Below, one piece after another: positions 8,171 to 16,858 of a DNA stretch of 27,767 bases (the first letter of the stretch is position 1; each line of letters begins with the position of its first letter). The stretch lies in assembly GCA_039184055.1 (NCBI GenBank), contig JBCDBH010000030.1, positions 1-27,767 on the forward strand. The letters are read 5' to 3'. The position numbers and the translations under genes were made by a program. This DNA comes from JBCDBH01 sp039184055. GTDB taxonomy: Bacteria; Acidobacteriota; Thermoanaerobaculia; Multivoradales; J023. The notes under the pieces were generated by a model. It made no database searches and was not told the origin of the DNA. It saw nothing but the letters and a program-made list of their open reading frames with translations.

Positions 8171-8500
8171 CTATTTCTTCGGCAGCGTGGTCACGAAACG
8201 CACGCACAGATCGACCCAGCCTCGTAGATCGTCATCCGACGCGAAGCCATCCGGTTCGACGGTGATCCAGCCTTTCATCGGCCGTTTGGTGAAGTCCATC
8301 ACCCGGGCATGGGGGCGTTCGAGCGCGTCGTCGAATTGCTCGAGGCCGACGCGGGCCATGATCTCGTCGCGGTTCACGCCGATCAGCATGTTGCCGTCGA
8401 GCATGAAGGCGACGCCACCGAACATGCGTTTTTCTTCGATGTCCCGGCGCTCGAGCAGGATGACGCGGAGACGCTCGGCTACCGCTTCGTCGTAGGCCAT
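8171..8500 (-). CDS. TfoX/Sxy N-terminal-domain protein
   Basis: A 109-residue protein made only of the TfoX N-terminal domain. It begins MAYDEAVAERLRVIL and has the diagnostic KRMFGGVAFMLDGNM, then GVNRDEIMARVG and a C-terminal RGWVDLCVRFV helix. In gamma-proteobacteria this domain is fused to a C-terminal domain and promotes competence-gene expression. Stand-alone versions are common and uncharacterised, so competence should not be assumed. The start codon lies within the last 22 bases of the permease gene upstream on the same strand, indicating co-transcription and probable translational coupling. Confidence 0.85.
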   Translation of the reverse strand: MAYDEAVAERLRVILLERRDIEEKRMFGGVAFMLDGNMLIGVNRDEIMARVGLEQFDDALERPHARVMDFTKRPMKGWITVEPDGFASDDDLRGWVDLCVRFVTTLPKK

Positions 8501-10635
8501 GGCTCGACTCTCGCCAAAGGAGCGATCACCTGATCGCTGCGGATTTCGGCGACCGGGGTGGCGCCGAGTTTCTCCAGGTCTTCGGGCTCACCGATGATCG
8601 CGACTTCGTCGCCGGCGAGGAGCACTTCGTGTGGTTTGGCGATGATCAGCTGGTCGCCACGCTCGATGAGCGCGATCAGACAGCTACCCGGTAGCTCGCT
8701 GTCGATATCGCCGATGGTCTGGCCGAAGTGTTCGACGAGCAGGGGAATCGCGGACGCCGGCACGTGTAGGAAGTGGTCGTCGCGCATGAGGATTTCGCGA
8801 CGATCACGATCGAGATCGGCGTCGAGCCAGTCGCGGACGAATTGCTCGCTCTGCACGATCTCGGCGAGATGACCGGCGAGACGCAGGTCGAGACCGGCGA
8901 TCTTGCGGGGTGCGATCAGGAACATCAGGGTGTGGACGGCTTCGCCACCCGGGACGTCGATCTCGACGGTATCGGGGAGGCGGACGATCACCAGCTCGGG
9001 CTGTTCGAGACGATCGAGGGCGCGATACCAGATCATCACATTCTCGCCGAGCGGTTGACCCGAGGCGGTGAGGTCACCGAAGGCTTCTTCGATATGCGCC
9101 GGGCCGTGCTCGGTGCGACCGGCGAGCCGTTCCGACACGACCTCGAGCACGCGATGCGGTTTGGCGCTCGTGGCGTTGATGAAGGTACAGCGGGCGATGA
9201 GCGATTCGAAGGAGAGGTTCTCGCTCTTCGTTCGCTCGTGGATGATGCCCATCAGCTCGCGTTCCAAGCCTTCGTAGCGATTGGCGCCGAGCCGTGCGTG
9301 GACGTGAAAGATCGCGCCGCTACGTTCGGTGCGCGCGGCGGCGTAGAACTGATACCAGACGGCGCACGCGATGGTGAGCATGCCGGTGAAGCCGATCGCC
9401 AGGATGCCCATTTCGACGATCAGCCAAAAGGAGATCAGCAGACCGGCGATCTGCAGCCACGGATAAAACGGCGCGCGAAAGCCAGGTTTGTAGGCTTCGA
9501 TCCGACTCTCGCGCATGACGATCACGCTGACGCTGACCAGACCGAAAAGGAAGAGCTGGAAGGCGCTGGCCAGCTTGGCCACCGATTCGACATCGAGGAG
9601 CAGGAGGATCGCCACCATGGCGAGCACGGTGGCGGTGATCGCCAGCGTCGGCGTCCCGAAGCGGCCGAGGTGGCTGAAGGTGTTCGGCACCAACTTGTCC
9701 TTCGCCATGGCGAAGGGGTAGCGCGACGCCGACAGGATGCCGGCGTTGCCGGTCGAGGCGAAGGCGGCGATCGCCGCCACCACGATGAGGATCACGCCCA
9801 GGTCGTAGGGCATCCAATCGAGGAATTGCCGTCCGGCGTCGGCCACCGGTGTCAGGCTGGCGTAGAGCTCCTCCGCGGGGAGCACGTTGATCATCACCAT
9901 CATGCCCAGGGTGTAGACCAGGGTGGCGGTGATCAACGACAGGGTCATGCCGAGGGGGATGTTGCGATCGGGGTTTTCGACTTCCTCGGCGACGCTCGCC
10001 ACTTTGGTGAGACCGGCGTAGGACACGAAGACCAGGCCGATGGTGGTGACGAAGCCGATCACGCCGGAGCGAAAGAACTCGCCGTAGGTGGCGCGTGGGT
10101 ACAAGGCCTCGGGCAGTTCGAGAATGATCAGGCCTTTGATCACGAAGGCGGCCAGGATCGACACCAGGGTCGCCACCAGGAGCCGCTGTAGCGCGGTCGT
10201 CTCTTTGGCGCCGAAGACGTTCACCAAACCGAAGACGACGGTCAGGATCACCGCCAACAGGGTGATCGGCACGTCGATGTAGAGCGCCAGGTAGGCACCC
10301 ATGCCGACCAGCGCGAAGGCGCTCTTGAAGACCACCGCCACCCACGAGCCGAGGCCACCGACCGTGCCCATCAGCGGACCGAGACTGCGGTCGAGAAAGA
10401 AGTAGGTGCCACCCGCCTTGGGCATGGCTGTCGAGAGCTCGGCCATCGACAGCATCGCCGGCAGGATCAGGAATCCAGCGGTGAGATACGCCAAGTATGC
10501 CGACGGCCCGGTATAGGACGCGGCGATGCCTGGCAGCAAGAAGAACCCCGAGCTGAACATGGCGCCAGTCGAGATCGCATATACATCGAACAGGGTCAGC
10601 GTCTTGGCGAGCTTGCCCCGTGATTTGTCGCTCAT
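8479..10635 (-). CDS. APC-family amino-acid permease with EIIA-like and TrkA-C regulatory domains
   Basis: A 718-residue inner-membrane transporter. Residues 1 to about 430 form a 12-helix amino acid-polyamine-organocation permease (TGAMFSSGFFLLPG, MAELSTAMPKAGGTYFFLDR, KVASVAEEVENPDRNIP). The cytoplasmic tail carries a PTS EIIA type-2-like domain (about 480-615; TLMFLIAPRKIAGLDLRLAG) and a RCK_C/TrkA-C ligand-binding domain (about 640-705; LPGSCLIALIERG, LLAGDEVAIIG). In the EIIA-like part, the position of the phosphorylatable His aligns with Tyr537 (MIWYRA), so it is likely sensory rather than phosphotransfer-active. A GTG at 10638 precedes the chosen ATG at 10635. The substrate is not predictable. 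Confidence 0.88.
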   Translation of the reverse strand: MSDKSRGKLAKTLTLFDVYAISTGAMFSSGFFLLPGIAASYTGPSAYLAYLTAGFLILPAMLSMAELSTAMPKAGGTYFFLDRSLGPLMGTVGGLGSWVAVVFKSAFALVGMGAYLALYIDVPITLLAVILTVVFGLVNVFGAKETTALQRLLVATLVSILAAFVIKGLIILELPEALYPRATYGEFFRSGVIGFVTTIGLVFVSYAGLTKVASVAEEVENPDRNIPLGMTLSLITATLVYTLGMMVMINVLPAEELYASLTPVADAGRQFLDWMPYDLGVILIVVAAIAAFASTGNAGILSASRYPFAMAKDKLVPNTFSHLGRFGTPTLAITATVLAMVAILLLLDVESVAKLASAFQLFLFGLVSVSVIVMRESRIEAYKPGFRAPFYPWLQIAGLLISFWLIVEMGILAIGFTGMLTIACAVWYQFYAAARTERSGAIFHVHARLGANRYEGLERELMGIIHERTKSENLSFESLIARCTFINATSAKPHRVLEVVSERLAGRTEHGPAHIEEAFGDLTASGQPLGENVMIWYRALDRLEQPELVIVRLPDTVEIDVPGGEAVHTLMFLIAPRKIAGLDLRLAGHLAEIVQSEQFVRDWLDADLDRDRREILMRDDHFLHVPASAIPLLVEHFGQTIGDIDSELPGSCLIALIERGDQLIIAKPHEVLLAGDEVAIIGEPEDLEKLGATPVAEIRSDQVIAPLARVEPWPTTKR

Positions 10636-10644
10636 CACGCAGAG

Positions 10645-10675
10645 CCTATATCAGTGCCGTCGTGGCCTGGGTCAA
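10645..10675 (-). promoter_or_regulatory. Possible promoter of the permease-TfoX transcript
   Basis: On the minus strand TTGACC (10675-10670, 5/6 to consensus) is followed by TATAGG after 19 bases, or GATATA after 17. It sits just upstream of the permease start. Confidence 0.4.
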
Positions 10676-10709
10676 GATTTCGGTAGGGTCGATTTCGGAC
10701 GGAGATCGT

Positions 10710-11411
10710 TCAGCTCCGGGTGAGCTCGACGATCGGGAAGATCGAGTCGGCCTTGCGCCATCCATAGCGGAGGATGTCGAATGCATCCGCTCCGATACGG
10801 CGCGTACACGAGAGCCCACTTTGTCGTACATAGCTCTCTTCGAACCAACCGGCGTGAGAGATGTAGATTCGCCCGCCCGGCTTCATGGCCGGGTCGATAT
10901 GGCGGAAGAAGTTGGCCTTCTGCTCCACATCGCAGTGGTTCAAGACCGAGAAGGCTAGCGCGTAGTCGATCGATGTCGGGTCGAGAGCAAAATCGAAGTT
11001 CTGCACCACGGCGAAACGCGGGCGTTTGTCGGTGAGCCCCTCTTCGTCCGTGACCTGGGTGGCGATGCTGATGAAGTCGGCGTTGTAGTCGACTCCGACA
11101 TAGCCGTCGCGGTCGAGGTAGGCCACCAGGTGCTTGCTCGCCCGGCCCGGGCCACAGCCGACATCCAGCAGACGCGCGTCCACTCCCATGCCCATCGCGG
11201 TCAGGAAGTCGAGCTGAAAGCGGCCACGCTGCTCCCAACTCGCCGCGCCGCCACCAAAGAAGGCCTTGTAGCCCTCGTTCTCGATGTCTTCACGTTTCAA
11301 CGCCACGGAGTAATGACCGTCCCGTGGTCGCTCGCGACGACGCAAGCGACGCAAGGTCGCAATCCACGTGGGAGGCAGTCGCCGTTTGGCGAAGCGCTTG
11401 AGAGCATTCAC
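10710..11411 (-). CDS. Class I SAM-dependent methyltransferase
   Basis: A 233-residue methyltransferase with motif I LLDVGCGPGRASKHL, the acidic strand-2 end YVGVDYN, a motif-III/IV-like region SIDYALAFSVLNHCD and the post-motif MKPGGRIYISH. The start is a GTG at 11411 with GAGG a few bases upstream. The frame stays open upstream, but that extension is Arg-rich non-protein-like sequence lying over the neighbouring gene. The N terminus is basic (LKRFAKRRLPP). It lies downstream of the exopolysaccharide genes on the same strand, with a 68-bp gap holding a possible promoter. A role in methylating a sugar or lipid is possible, but the sequence does not identify the substrate. Confidence 0.8.
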   Translation of the reverse strand: MNALKRFAKRRLPPTWIATLRRLRRRERPRDGHYSVALKREDIENEGYKAFFGGGAASWEQRGRFQLDFLTAMGMGVDARLLDVGCGPGRASKHLVAYLDRDGYVGVDYNADFISIATQVTDEEGLTDKRPRFAVVQNFDFALDPTSIDYALAFSVLNHCDVEQKANFFRHIDPAMKPGGRIYISHAGWFEESYVRQSGLSCTRRIGADAFDILRYGWRKADSIFPIVELTRS

Positions 11412-11441
11412 AGTGTTACCTCGACCGGATATCGGACGCCG

Positions 11442-11471
11442 ACTATACCCGGCTGGGTGATGGGTCGATAG
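11442..11471 (-). promoter_or_regulatory. Possible promoter of the methyltransferase gene
   Basis: A TATAGT -10 box (11447-11442) lies about 30 bases before the GTG start. A weak CTATCG -35 candidate is 18 bases further upstream. Only the -10 box is convincing. Confidence 0.25.
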
Positions 11472-11479
11472 AGGAGTCG

Positions 11480-12730
11480 CTAGAGAGTCTGTCGAATGGT
11501 CGCGAGCGCGTCGGCCAGCGCGTCGACGTCGTCGTGGTCGTTGTAGAGGTAAAACGATGCTCGGACGGTCGGCGGCAGGTCGAGCGTCTGGTGCAGCGGC
11601 TCGGCGCAATGGTGCCCCGAGCGCACCATGATGCCGAAACGGTTGGAGAGCATCAGCGCGAGGGCATGGGCACGCATGCCCGGAAAGCCGAAGGTGACCG
11701 CGGTGGCGACGTCGTCGTCGGTCGCGGGGCCGTGCACCGCGATGCCGTCGAGCGCGCGCAGCCGTCGACGCGCGGCGTGCGCCAGCTCGCTGACGTGAGA
11801 GTGGACATTCTCGAGACCGAGATCGTCGAGGTACTCGCACGCGGTGGCGAGCGCGACCGCACCGGTGACGTTGGGTGTGCCGGCTTCGAATCGAGCCGGG
11901 CCCTCTTTGGCTTCGAAGGCGATGTCTTCGTCTGATTCGAGCCAGACACGCTCGACCATTTCACCACCGAGCAGCACCGGCGACATCGCTTCGAGGTGCT
12001 CGCGTCGGGCCCAGAGCACGCCGATACCTAGAGGGGCGAGCATTTTGTGGCCGCTCCAGACGAGGAAGTCGATGTCGAGCTCGTTGACGTCGATCGGCAT
12101 GTGGGGCACCGCCTGCGCGCCGTCGAGCAGCACCATGACCCCGGCGCGACGCGCGCGCTCGATCACCGTCTCGATCGGCATGCGAAGCCCGAGCGCGTTG
12201 ACGACCGCCGGCAGCACGAGCAGATCGACGTCGCCGAGCTTGGCGTCCAGGTCGTCGAGGTCGAGCGTGCCGTCGGGGTGGAGGTGGACCGGTGGCACGA
12301 CGCGGTCGCCACGGGTCCAGGGGAGCAGCGCCGAGTGGTGGTTGGCGAGCGTGGTCAGCACCCGGGCGTCGCGGATCGCCGGATGCCCGGTGGCGACGAG
12401 GTGGATCGCCTCGGTGGTGTTGCGGGTGAAGACGAGCTCGTGTTCGTCGCCACCGACGAAACGCGCCACGGTCGCACGCGCCCGTTGATACGCGCGCGTG
12501 CCCTCACGCGAAAAGTGATGCACGCTCCGACCCACCGAGCCACAGGCACGACGATGAAAGGTGTCGATCGCCGTGAGCACCTGGTTGGGCATCAAGGTGG
12601 TGGCGGCGCTGTCGAGATAGATCGGACGTCGGCCGTCTTCGAGATCTTCGAGCAGCGCGGGAAAATCGGCCCGGCGCGCGGTGCCATCGAAGCGTGTCGC
12701 GTTGGCAGCAGGCATCACGGGATCAGACAT
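11480..12730 (-). CDS. SufS-like cysteine desulfurase / class V aminotransferase
   Basis: A PLP enzyme of fold type I, about 416 residues and close to the SufS/CsdA length of about 405. Motifs are YLDSAATT at the N terminus, FTRNTTEAIHLVA, ANHHSALLPW, the PLP-binding SGHKM with Lys229, and SGHHCAEPL with Cys375, which matches the catalytic persulfide Cys of SufS. The expected reaction is removal of sulfur from cysteine (or Se from selenocysteine). The start is uncertain: ATG at 12730 overlaps the upstream stop by 8 bases, ATG at 12742 adds four residues, and ATG at 12715 is also possible. No SufE, SufU or SufBCD gene is nearby. It is the last gene of the exopolysaccharide transcript, so a dedicated sulfur or amino-group role is as likely as Fe-S biogenesis. 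Confidence 0.85.
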   Translation of the reverse strand: MSDPVMPAANATRFDGTARRADFPALLEDLEDGRRPIYLDSAATTLMPNQVLTAIDTFHRRACGSVGRSVHHFSREGTRAYQRARATVARFVGGDEHELVFTRNTTEAIHLVATGHPAIRDARVLTTLANHHSALLPWTRGDRVVPPVHLHPDGTLDLDDLDAKLGDVDLLVLPAVVNALGLRMPIETVIERARRAGVMVLLDGAQAVPHMPIDVNELDIDFLVWSGHKMLAPLGIGVLWARREHLEAMSPVLLGGEMVERVWLESDEDIAFEAKEGPARFEAGTPNVTGAVALATACEYLDDLGLENVHSHVSELAHAARRRLRALDGIAVHGPATDDDVATAVTFGFPGMRAHALALMLSNRFGIMVRSGHHCAEPLHQTLDLPPTVRASFYLYNDHDDVDALADALATIRQTL

Positions 12731-14198
12731 CACGCGGGGCATGGTCGCGATCGAGCGCCAGGATGCTCAGATATTTGCCTGATTCGGCCGGATAGATGGT
12801 GCGCACCTTGCGGACGCGGATCTCGGCGACGCCGAGCAGCGGCGCGAGCGCGGCGGCGATGTCGTCGGGATGCGTCGGCGGTCCGTCCGGATCGGGCACC
12901 ATGTCGAGATCGTATCGATGCTCGTTGCGCTCTCGAAGCTGGAACCAGCCGGCGCCGAGCAGCGGCGCGAGCGCTTGGTAGACCGCGCGCGGGGTCACCA
13001 GACCGTGCGGGCCGTCGACGCATTCACGCACCCGACCCTCGATCACCAACCGGGGCGCGCCGTGAATCGAGCCGGGGACCGTGGGGAGCAAACGACCGAC
13101 GTCTCCGAGGCGATAGCGGATCAGCGGCATGGCGCGGTTGGTGGTGGCGGTGACGACGATTTCGCCGAGCTCGCCAGGCGCCACGTGGGCGCCGTTGCGG
13201 TCGATCACCTCGACCAGGAAGCATCGTGGCGCGACGAGCAGCCCACCGTCCAACTCGGCTTCGGCGGCGGCGCTCCCGAGCTCGGACGAGCCCCAGGTTT
13301 CGTGCACCGGGCATTGGAAGGCGGCGGCGAGCTCGGCTTTGAGCGCCGGTGGGGCGAGCGCGTCTTGCACGATCACCCGACCGATCGGTGGCGCGTGACG
13401 ACCGCTTTCGGCGAGCCGTCGCGCCAGGGTCAGGAGATAGGTCGGCAAGCCACGCAAGACCGCCGGTCGAGTTTCGTCGAGACGGTGCAAGACGTCGTCG
13501 GCGCGCCGCGGTGGAATCGGGACGCCCCGGGGCGCCAGCGGATCGAGATTCTGCTCTTGCAGGGTGAGCTCGGCGAGCCCCCACGGCGGCCACACGCGTT
13601 CCACCGGCAGCGCGTCGGCATCCATCGCCTCCTCGTTACCGTCCACCGAGCACGCTTCGACACAGGCGGTGGTGCGAATCGCCATCTGGGGACGACCCAT
13701 CCGGTAGCCGCCAGCGTGGTGCAGCGAGCGGAGGTGGAGGGCGTAGCGCCACTGCCGGGCGTCGTGATCGGTGACCGTCATGACGCGAAAGGCGGTGCCC
13801 GAGGTGGAGCGATAGCGCCAATGATCGCGCTCCGCGTCACGATCGGTGATCTGGTCGGGAAAGGCCGAGACGATGGTGCGTTTGTCGATCGTCGGCAGCG
13901 TGACGAGATCACGCGGATCGCGGAGCTCGTCGACCCGAACGCCCGCGGCGGCGAAGCGATCCCGATAGAGCGGTACGCGCTCGGCGGCATGGCCGAGCGT
14001 CGCCATGACCTGCCGCCATTGGAGGGCGGCGAGGTTCTCGGGGGTGTCGTGGTCGTCGTCGAGCAGGCGCTTGAAATGCGTCCAATAGGTCCCGACCCCG
14101 AGCGACACGATCATCGGCATGATGGTGTGCTCGACCGCGTGTTCGAAATCGGCGCGATCGACGTTCGCCAGCTCGGCGAGGGCGGCCATCTCGCTCAT
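12723..14198 (-). CDS. CapK/PaaK-like adenylate-forming enzyme
   Basis: A 491-residue member of the phenylacetate-CoA ligase/CapK branch of adenylate-forming enzymes. Visible family features are RVPLYRDRF, the P-loop-like STSGTAFRVMT, the aromatic/acidic ETWGSSELG, RYRLGDVGRL (the conserved Asp of the A7 motif) and EGRVRECV near the C-terminal domain. It should adenylate a carboxylic acid, then pass the acyl group to a thiol or amine. CapK-like proteins recur in capsule and exopolysaccharide loci with poorly defined roles. It is tightly coupled to both neighbours: ATGA overlap with the upstream glycosyltransferase and 8-20 bp overlap with the downstream PLP enzyme. The substrate is unknown, and aryl-CoA degradation is unlikely in this setting. 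Confidence 0.8.
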   Translation of the reverse strand: MSEMAALAELANVDRADFEHAVEHTIMPMIVSLGVGTYWTHFKRLLDDDHDTPENLAALQWRQVMATLGHAAERVPLYRDRFAAAGVRVDELRDPRDLVTLPTIDKRTIVSAFPDQITDRDAERDHWRYRSTSGTAFRVMTVTDHDARQWRYALHLRSLHHAGGYRMGRPQMAIRTTACVEACSVDGNEEAMDADALPVERVWPPWGLAELTLQEQNLDPLAPRGVPIPPRRADDVLHRLDETRPAVLRGLPTYLLTLARRLAESGRHAPPIGRVIVQDALAPPALKAELAAAFQCPVHETWGSSELGSAAAEAELDGGLLVAPRCFLVEVIDRNGAHVAPGELGEIVVTATTNRAMPLIRYRLGDVGRLLPTVPGSIHGAPRLVIEGRVRECVDGPHGLVTPRAVYQALAPLLGAGWFQLRERNEHRYDLDMVPDPDGPPTHPDDIAAALAPLLGVAEIRVRKVRTIYPAESGKYLSILALDRDHAPRDV

Positions 14199-15451
14199 AC
14201 GTGCACCGGTTCGGAAAGCGGCGACGGTCCCGTTTCGGGCTTCGTGCCTTGGGTGTCGTGACGATGCCAGCGCATCGCCAGGTGGCAGGCGTCGATCGCC
14301 AGCTCGGCCCGTTTGGGCCAGGTCATTTCGGCGCGTGCGCGACGGGCGGCGTCGTGGCTGAGACGCGTACGAAGCGTCTCGTTGTCGAGCAAGCGACGCA
14401 CGGCGTCGGCGCAGCCCTTACGGTCGCCGGGGCTGAAATACAGCCCTTGCTCGCCATTCGTGGCCAGCTCGTGAATCGGCGAGTGATCGGGGAGCACCGG
14501 CACGGTGCCGGCGGCCATCCATTCCACCACCTTGAGCGGGCAGCGATAAAAGTCGGCGGCCGGCAAGATCCCGATGTCGATCGACGCCATCAGCGCCGGC
14601 ATGCGGGCGTGTGCGACCCAGGGCAACAAGAGGGCACGCTCGCCGAGAGAGTCGACGACCGGCTGTACCGCGCCCACCGTCGGGCCGTCGCCGACGAGTA
14701 GAAAACGCGCCTCGGGACGGGAGGCCGCCACCCGGGAGATGACGTCGGCGAGCAAATCGGCGTCGTGCCATTCCTTGAACGAGCCGACAAAGCCCACCAC
14801 CGGTCCGTCACCGAGTCGTTCGACCACCTCGGGATCACGCGGCGTGTCGGGGTGAAAGCGGGCGACGTCGGCACCGTTGTGCACCACCGCGAAGCGTCGT
14901 TCGTCGACGTCGTAGCGGGTGGCCAGATAGCGGCCGAGCGAGCGCGACACCACGGTGATCGCGCTGGCGCGACGCAGGCGGTAGCGCTCGATTTCCTCGG
15001 GGGCGATGGGCATACGCCAATACTGCTCGGTTTGCAGACGCTCCGCCATCGGCGCGTGGATTTCGAGCAGGAGAGGAAGGTCGTGGCGCTTCGCCACCCT
15101 GGTGATCGACACGCCGAGCCGCGACGGACGCACGTAGAGCACATCCGGGCGGGGGATCGACGTCAGCAGCTCGTTTTCCTTGCGTGAGTAGGGCAGGTTC
15201 CACACCAGCTCTTTGGGCTCGTGAAGCCAGCGGCCGAAGCGTTTCTTGGCCCAGGAGCGGAGTCGTCGGGTACGCGTCGGGGTCATGGTGGTGCTCGTCT
15301 CGCCCACCGGGACGCCGAGATCGCGGGCCAGATTCATCGGATGGATGTCGATCTCGTGACCGTGATCGCGGATGGCATCGGTGAAATGCCGGGTCCGGTC
15401 GCGAGTGCCGTCTTTCGCGCTGTGGAGATAGTGCAGATAGGCGATACGCAT
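14195..15451 (-). CDS. GT4-family glycosyltransferase (GT-B)
   Basis: A 418-residue GT-B glycosyltransferase. The N-terminal half begins MRIAYLHYLH and contains DVLYVRPSRLG and LLEIHAP. The linker carries VVHNGADVARFHPD, and the donor-binding half has VVGFVGSFKEWHD, FLLVGDGP and the nucleotide-sugar-binding segment CPLKVVEWMAAGTVPVLPD. It should transfer a sugar to a lipid-linked repeat unit at the inner face of the cytoplasmic membrane. The C-terminal tail of about 20 residues is polar and probably disordered. It is preceded by a 78-bp gap containing an inverted repeat and overlaps the CapK-like gene by 4 bp. Sugar and linkage are unknown. Confidence 0.88.
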   Translation of the reverse strand: MRIAYLHYLHSAKDGTRDRTRHFTDAIRDHGHEIDIHPMNLARDLGVPVGETSTTMTPTRTRRLRSWAKKRFGRWLHEPKELVWNLPYSRKENELLTSIPRPDVLYVRPSRLGVSITRVAKRHDLPLLLEIHAPMAERLQTEQYWRMPIAPEEIERYRLRRASAITVVSRSLGRYLATRYDVDERRFAVVHNGADVARFHPDTPRDPEVVERLGDGPVVGFVGSFKEWHDADLLADVISRVAASRPEARFLLVGDGPTVGAVQPVVDSLGERALLLPWVAHARMPALMASIDIGILPAADFYRCPLKVVEWMAAGTVPVLPDHSPIHELATNGEQGLYFSPGDRKGCADAVRRLLDNETLRTRLSHDAARRARAEMTWPKRAELAIDACHLAMRWHRHDTQGTKPETGPSPLSEPVHV

Positions 15452-15492
15452 AGGCTGGAGAAGCTCGGGCGGCGAGAGTCGAAATCCTACCG

Positions 15493-15514
15493 TTCAGTAG
15501 AAGCTATCACTGAA
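15493..15514. promoter_or_regulatory. Inverted repeat in the gap before the second half of the exopolysaccharide operon
   Basis: TTCAGT and ACTGAA arms are separated by 10 bases in the only sizeable gap (15452-15529) within the operon. It could be an operator or a weak hairpin that tunes expression between the Wzy-like and GT4 genes. No T-run follows. Confidence 0.3.
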
Positions 15515-15529
15515 ATCGCCAGGAGATCG

Positions 15530-16852
15530 TCAGGCGGCGCGTGGCAGGTGAATTGCCGGCCGTGCGAGGTCGTCGGCGTGCTGGTTCTTGACCCGTTCGG
15601 GCACGCCGTAGCCGTCGCGTACCGCCATCGAGGTGATCGCCACCAGCGTCCAGAAGACCTTGAAGCAGAAGTCGAAGGTCAGCGTGACCTCGGTGACGTT
15701 GTGGAGGATCAAGCCCCCCACCGGCGCGGCGAGCATCAGGATGTAGAAGCGGTATTCGATATCGCGACTGTAGAAAAAGAGCGCGAAGCAATTACGGAGG
15801 TGCCGCACGATCCACCAGATCAACAGGAAGAGCACCGGTAGCCCGTAGATCACGAAGATCGACAAATAGCCGTTGTGCGGCGTATTGGCATTGGGACCGA
15901 GACTGTAGTCGACGTCGTAGCCTCGACCGAGCCAAGGTGTTTGCCAGGCGATCTCCCAAAAATGGGGCCAGCGCTGCTCGATGCGCCAGGCCATATTACT
16001 GTCTTTGGTGCCTTCGGCGGTGCTCAGGGCCTGTTTGACCGTCGGGGCTTCGAGAATCGCCGGATTGACCAGGATGAGCAAAATCGGGGCCGCGACCACC
16101 AGCGGAGCGAGCTTGAGCAGACGTTTGCGACCCAGGCTGATCAGCATCGCCCCGGCGCAAAAGAGCGCGCAGCCGGCGAGCGCGCCCACCAATCCGCCAC
16201 GCGAGCCCGAGATGGTGATGGCGCGCATCATCAGGAGCCACGAGAAGCCACCGAAGATCGCTTCCCAGCGTCGACGCGGGAAGAGCATGTGGGCGAGGGC
16301 GATCGGCACCGCCGGCACCAGGGTGCCGGAGAACTGGTTTTTGGTGCGAAAGGGGCCGACCGCGTCACCGGTGGTGTAGCCCTGGATGATCGCTTGAATC
16401 GAGATGATGTCGGCGCCGATGACGATCGCCATCATCACCCAGCGGATCCGCCCGTAATCACGCAACAGGAGCAACGCCAGGGGATAGAAGATGATCGGCT
16501 TCCAGCAATAGCGGTAGACCTGGTACGAGATGCGAATCGGATCGGTGAGATTTTCATGGTTGATCGGCGCGTGGAGGTACGACGCGGTCATCAACGAGCC
16601 GAGCATGAACCAGGGGACGAAGTGGGGAAAATGCTTGGCGAGATCGGTCGGCCGAAAGCGCCCACGCACCAGCACCGCGAGCACCAACATGCCGAGCATG
16701 ACGTCGGTCTTGTCGACGCTCACCCCGCCGAGGCTCGCCGAGCGGATCCACTTGAGCATCACGAAGTCGGCGATCATCAGGCTGTGAAACGGCGCCGCCA
16801 GCGCGAGCGCGAGCTCGACGACGACGATCAGCGCGAGGGTGATGATCGACAT
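15530..16852 (-). CDS. Wzy/O-antigen-ligase family polysaccharide polymerase
   Basis: A 440-residue polytopic membrane protein with roughly ten to twelve hydrophobic segments and a large periplasmic loop between two of them. Family features are SGSRGGLVGALAG, typical of the Wzy_C/WaaL domain, and NTPHNGYLSIFV near the C-terminal helices. With Wza- and Wzc-like genes in the same operon, a polymerase that joins undecaprenyl-linked repeat units in the periplasm is more likely than a lipopolysaccharide ligase. The two activities cannot be told apart by sequence alone. It lies 6 bp after the upstream GT4. The C terminus has a short cytoplasmic tail. Confidence 0.85.
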   Translation of the reverse strand: MSIITLALIVVVELALALAAPFHSLMIADFVMLKWIRSASLGGVSVDKTDVMLGMLVLAVLVRGRFRPTDLAKHFPHFVPWFMLGSLMTASYLHAPINHENLTDPIRISYQVYRYCWKPIIFYPLALLLLRDYGRIRWVMMAIVIGADIISIQAIIQGYTTGDAVGPFRTKNQFSGTLVPAVPIALAHMLFPRRRWEAIFGGFSWLLMMRAITISGSRGGLVGALAGCALFCAGAMLISLGRKRLLKLAPLVVAAPILLILVNPAILEAPTVKQALSTAEGTKDSNMAWRIEQRWPHFWEIAWQTPWLGRGYDVDYSLGPNANTPHNGYLSIFVIYGLPVLFLLIWWIVRHLRNCFALFFYSRDIEYRFYILMLAAPVGGLILHNVTEVTLTFDFCFKVFWTLVAITSMAVRDGYGVPERVKNQHADDLARPAIHLPRAA

Positions 16853-16858
16853 GGCGGC

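Noticed and set aside
8773..10191. A 472-codon plus-strand open frame opposite the permease
   Set aside because: Its composition mirrors the codons of the permease and no start signal or domain is present.
11412..11840. An N-terminal extension of the methyltransferase upstream of the GTG at 11411
   Set aside because: The extension is Arg/Ala-rich and overlaps the end of the PLP-enzyme gene in another frame. The GTG has a good GAGG site.
12870..14261. A 463-codon plus-strand open frame opposite the CapK-like gene
   Set aside because: It is an antisense frame without domains, and the CapK-like protein has clear family motifs.
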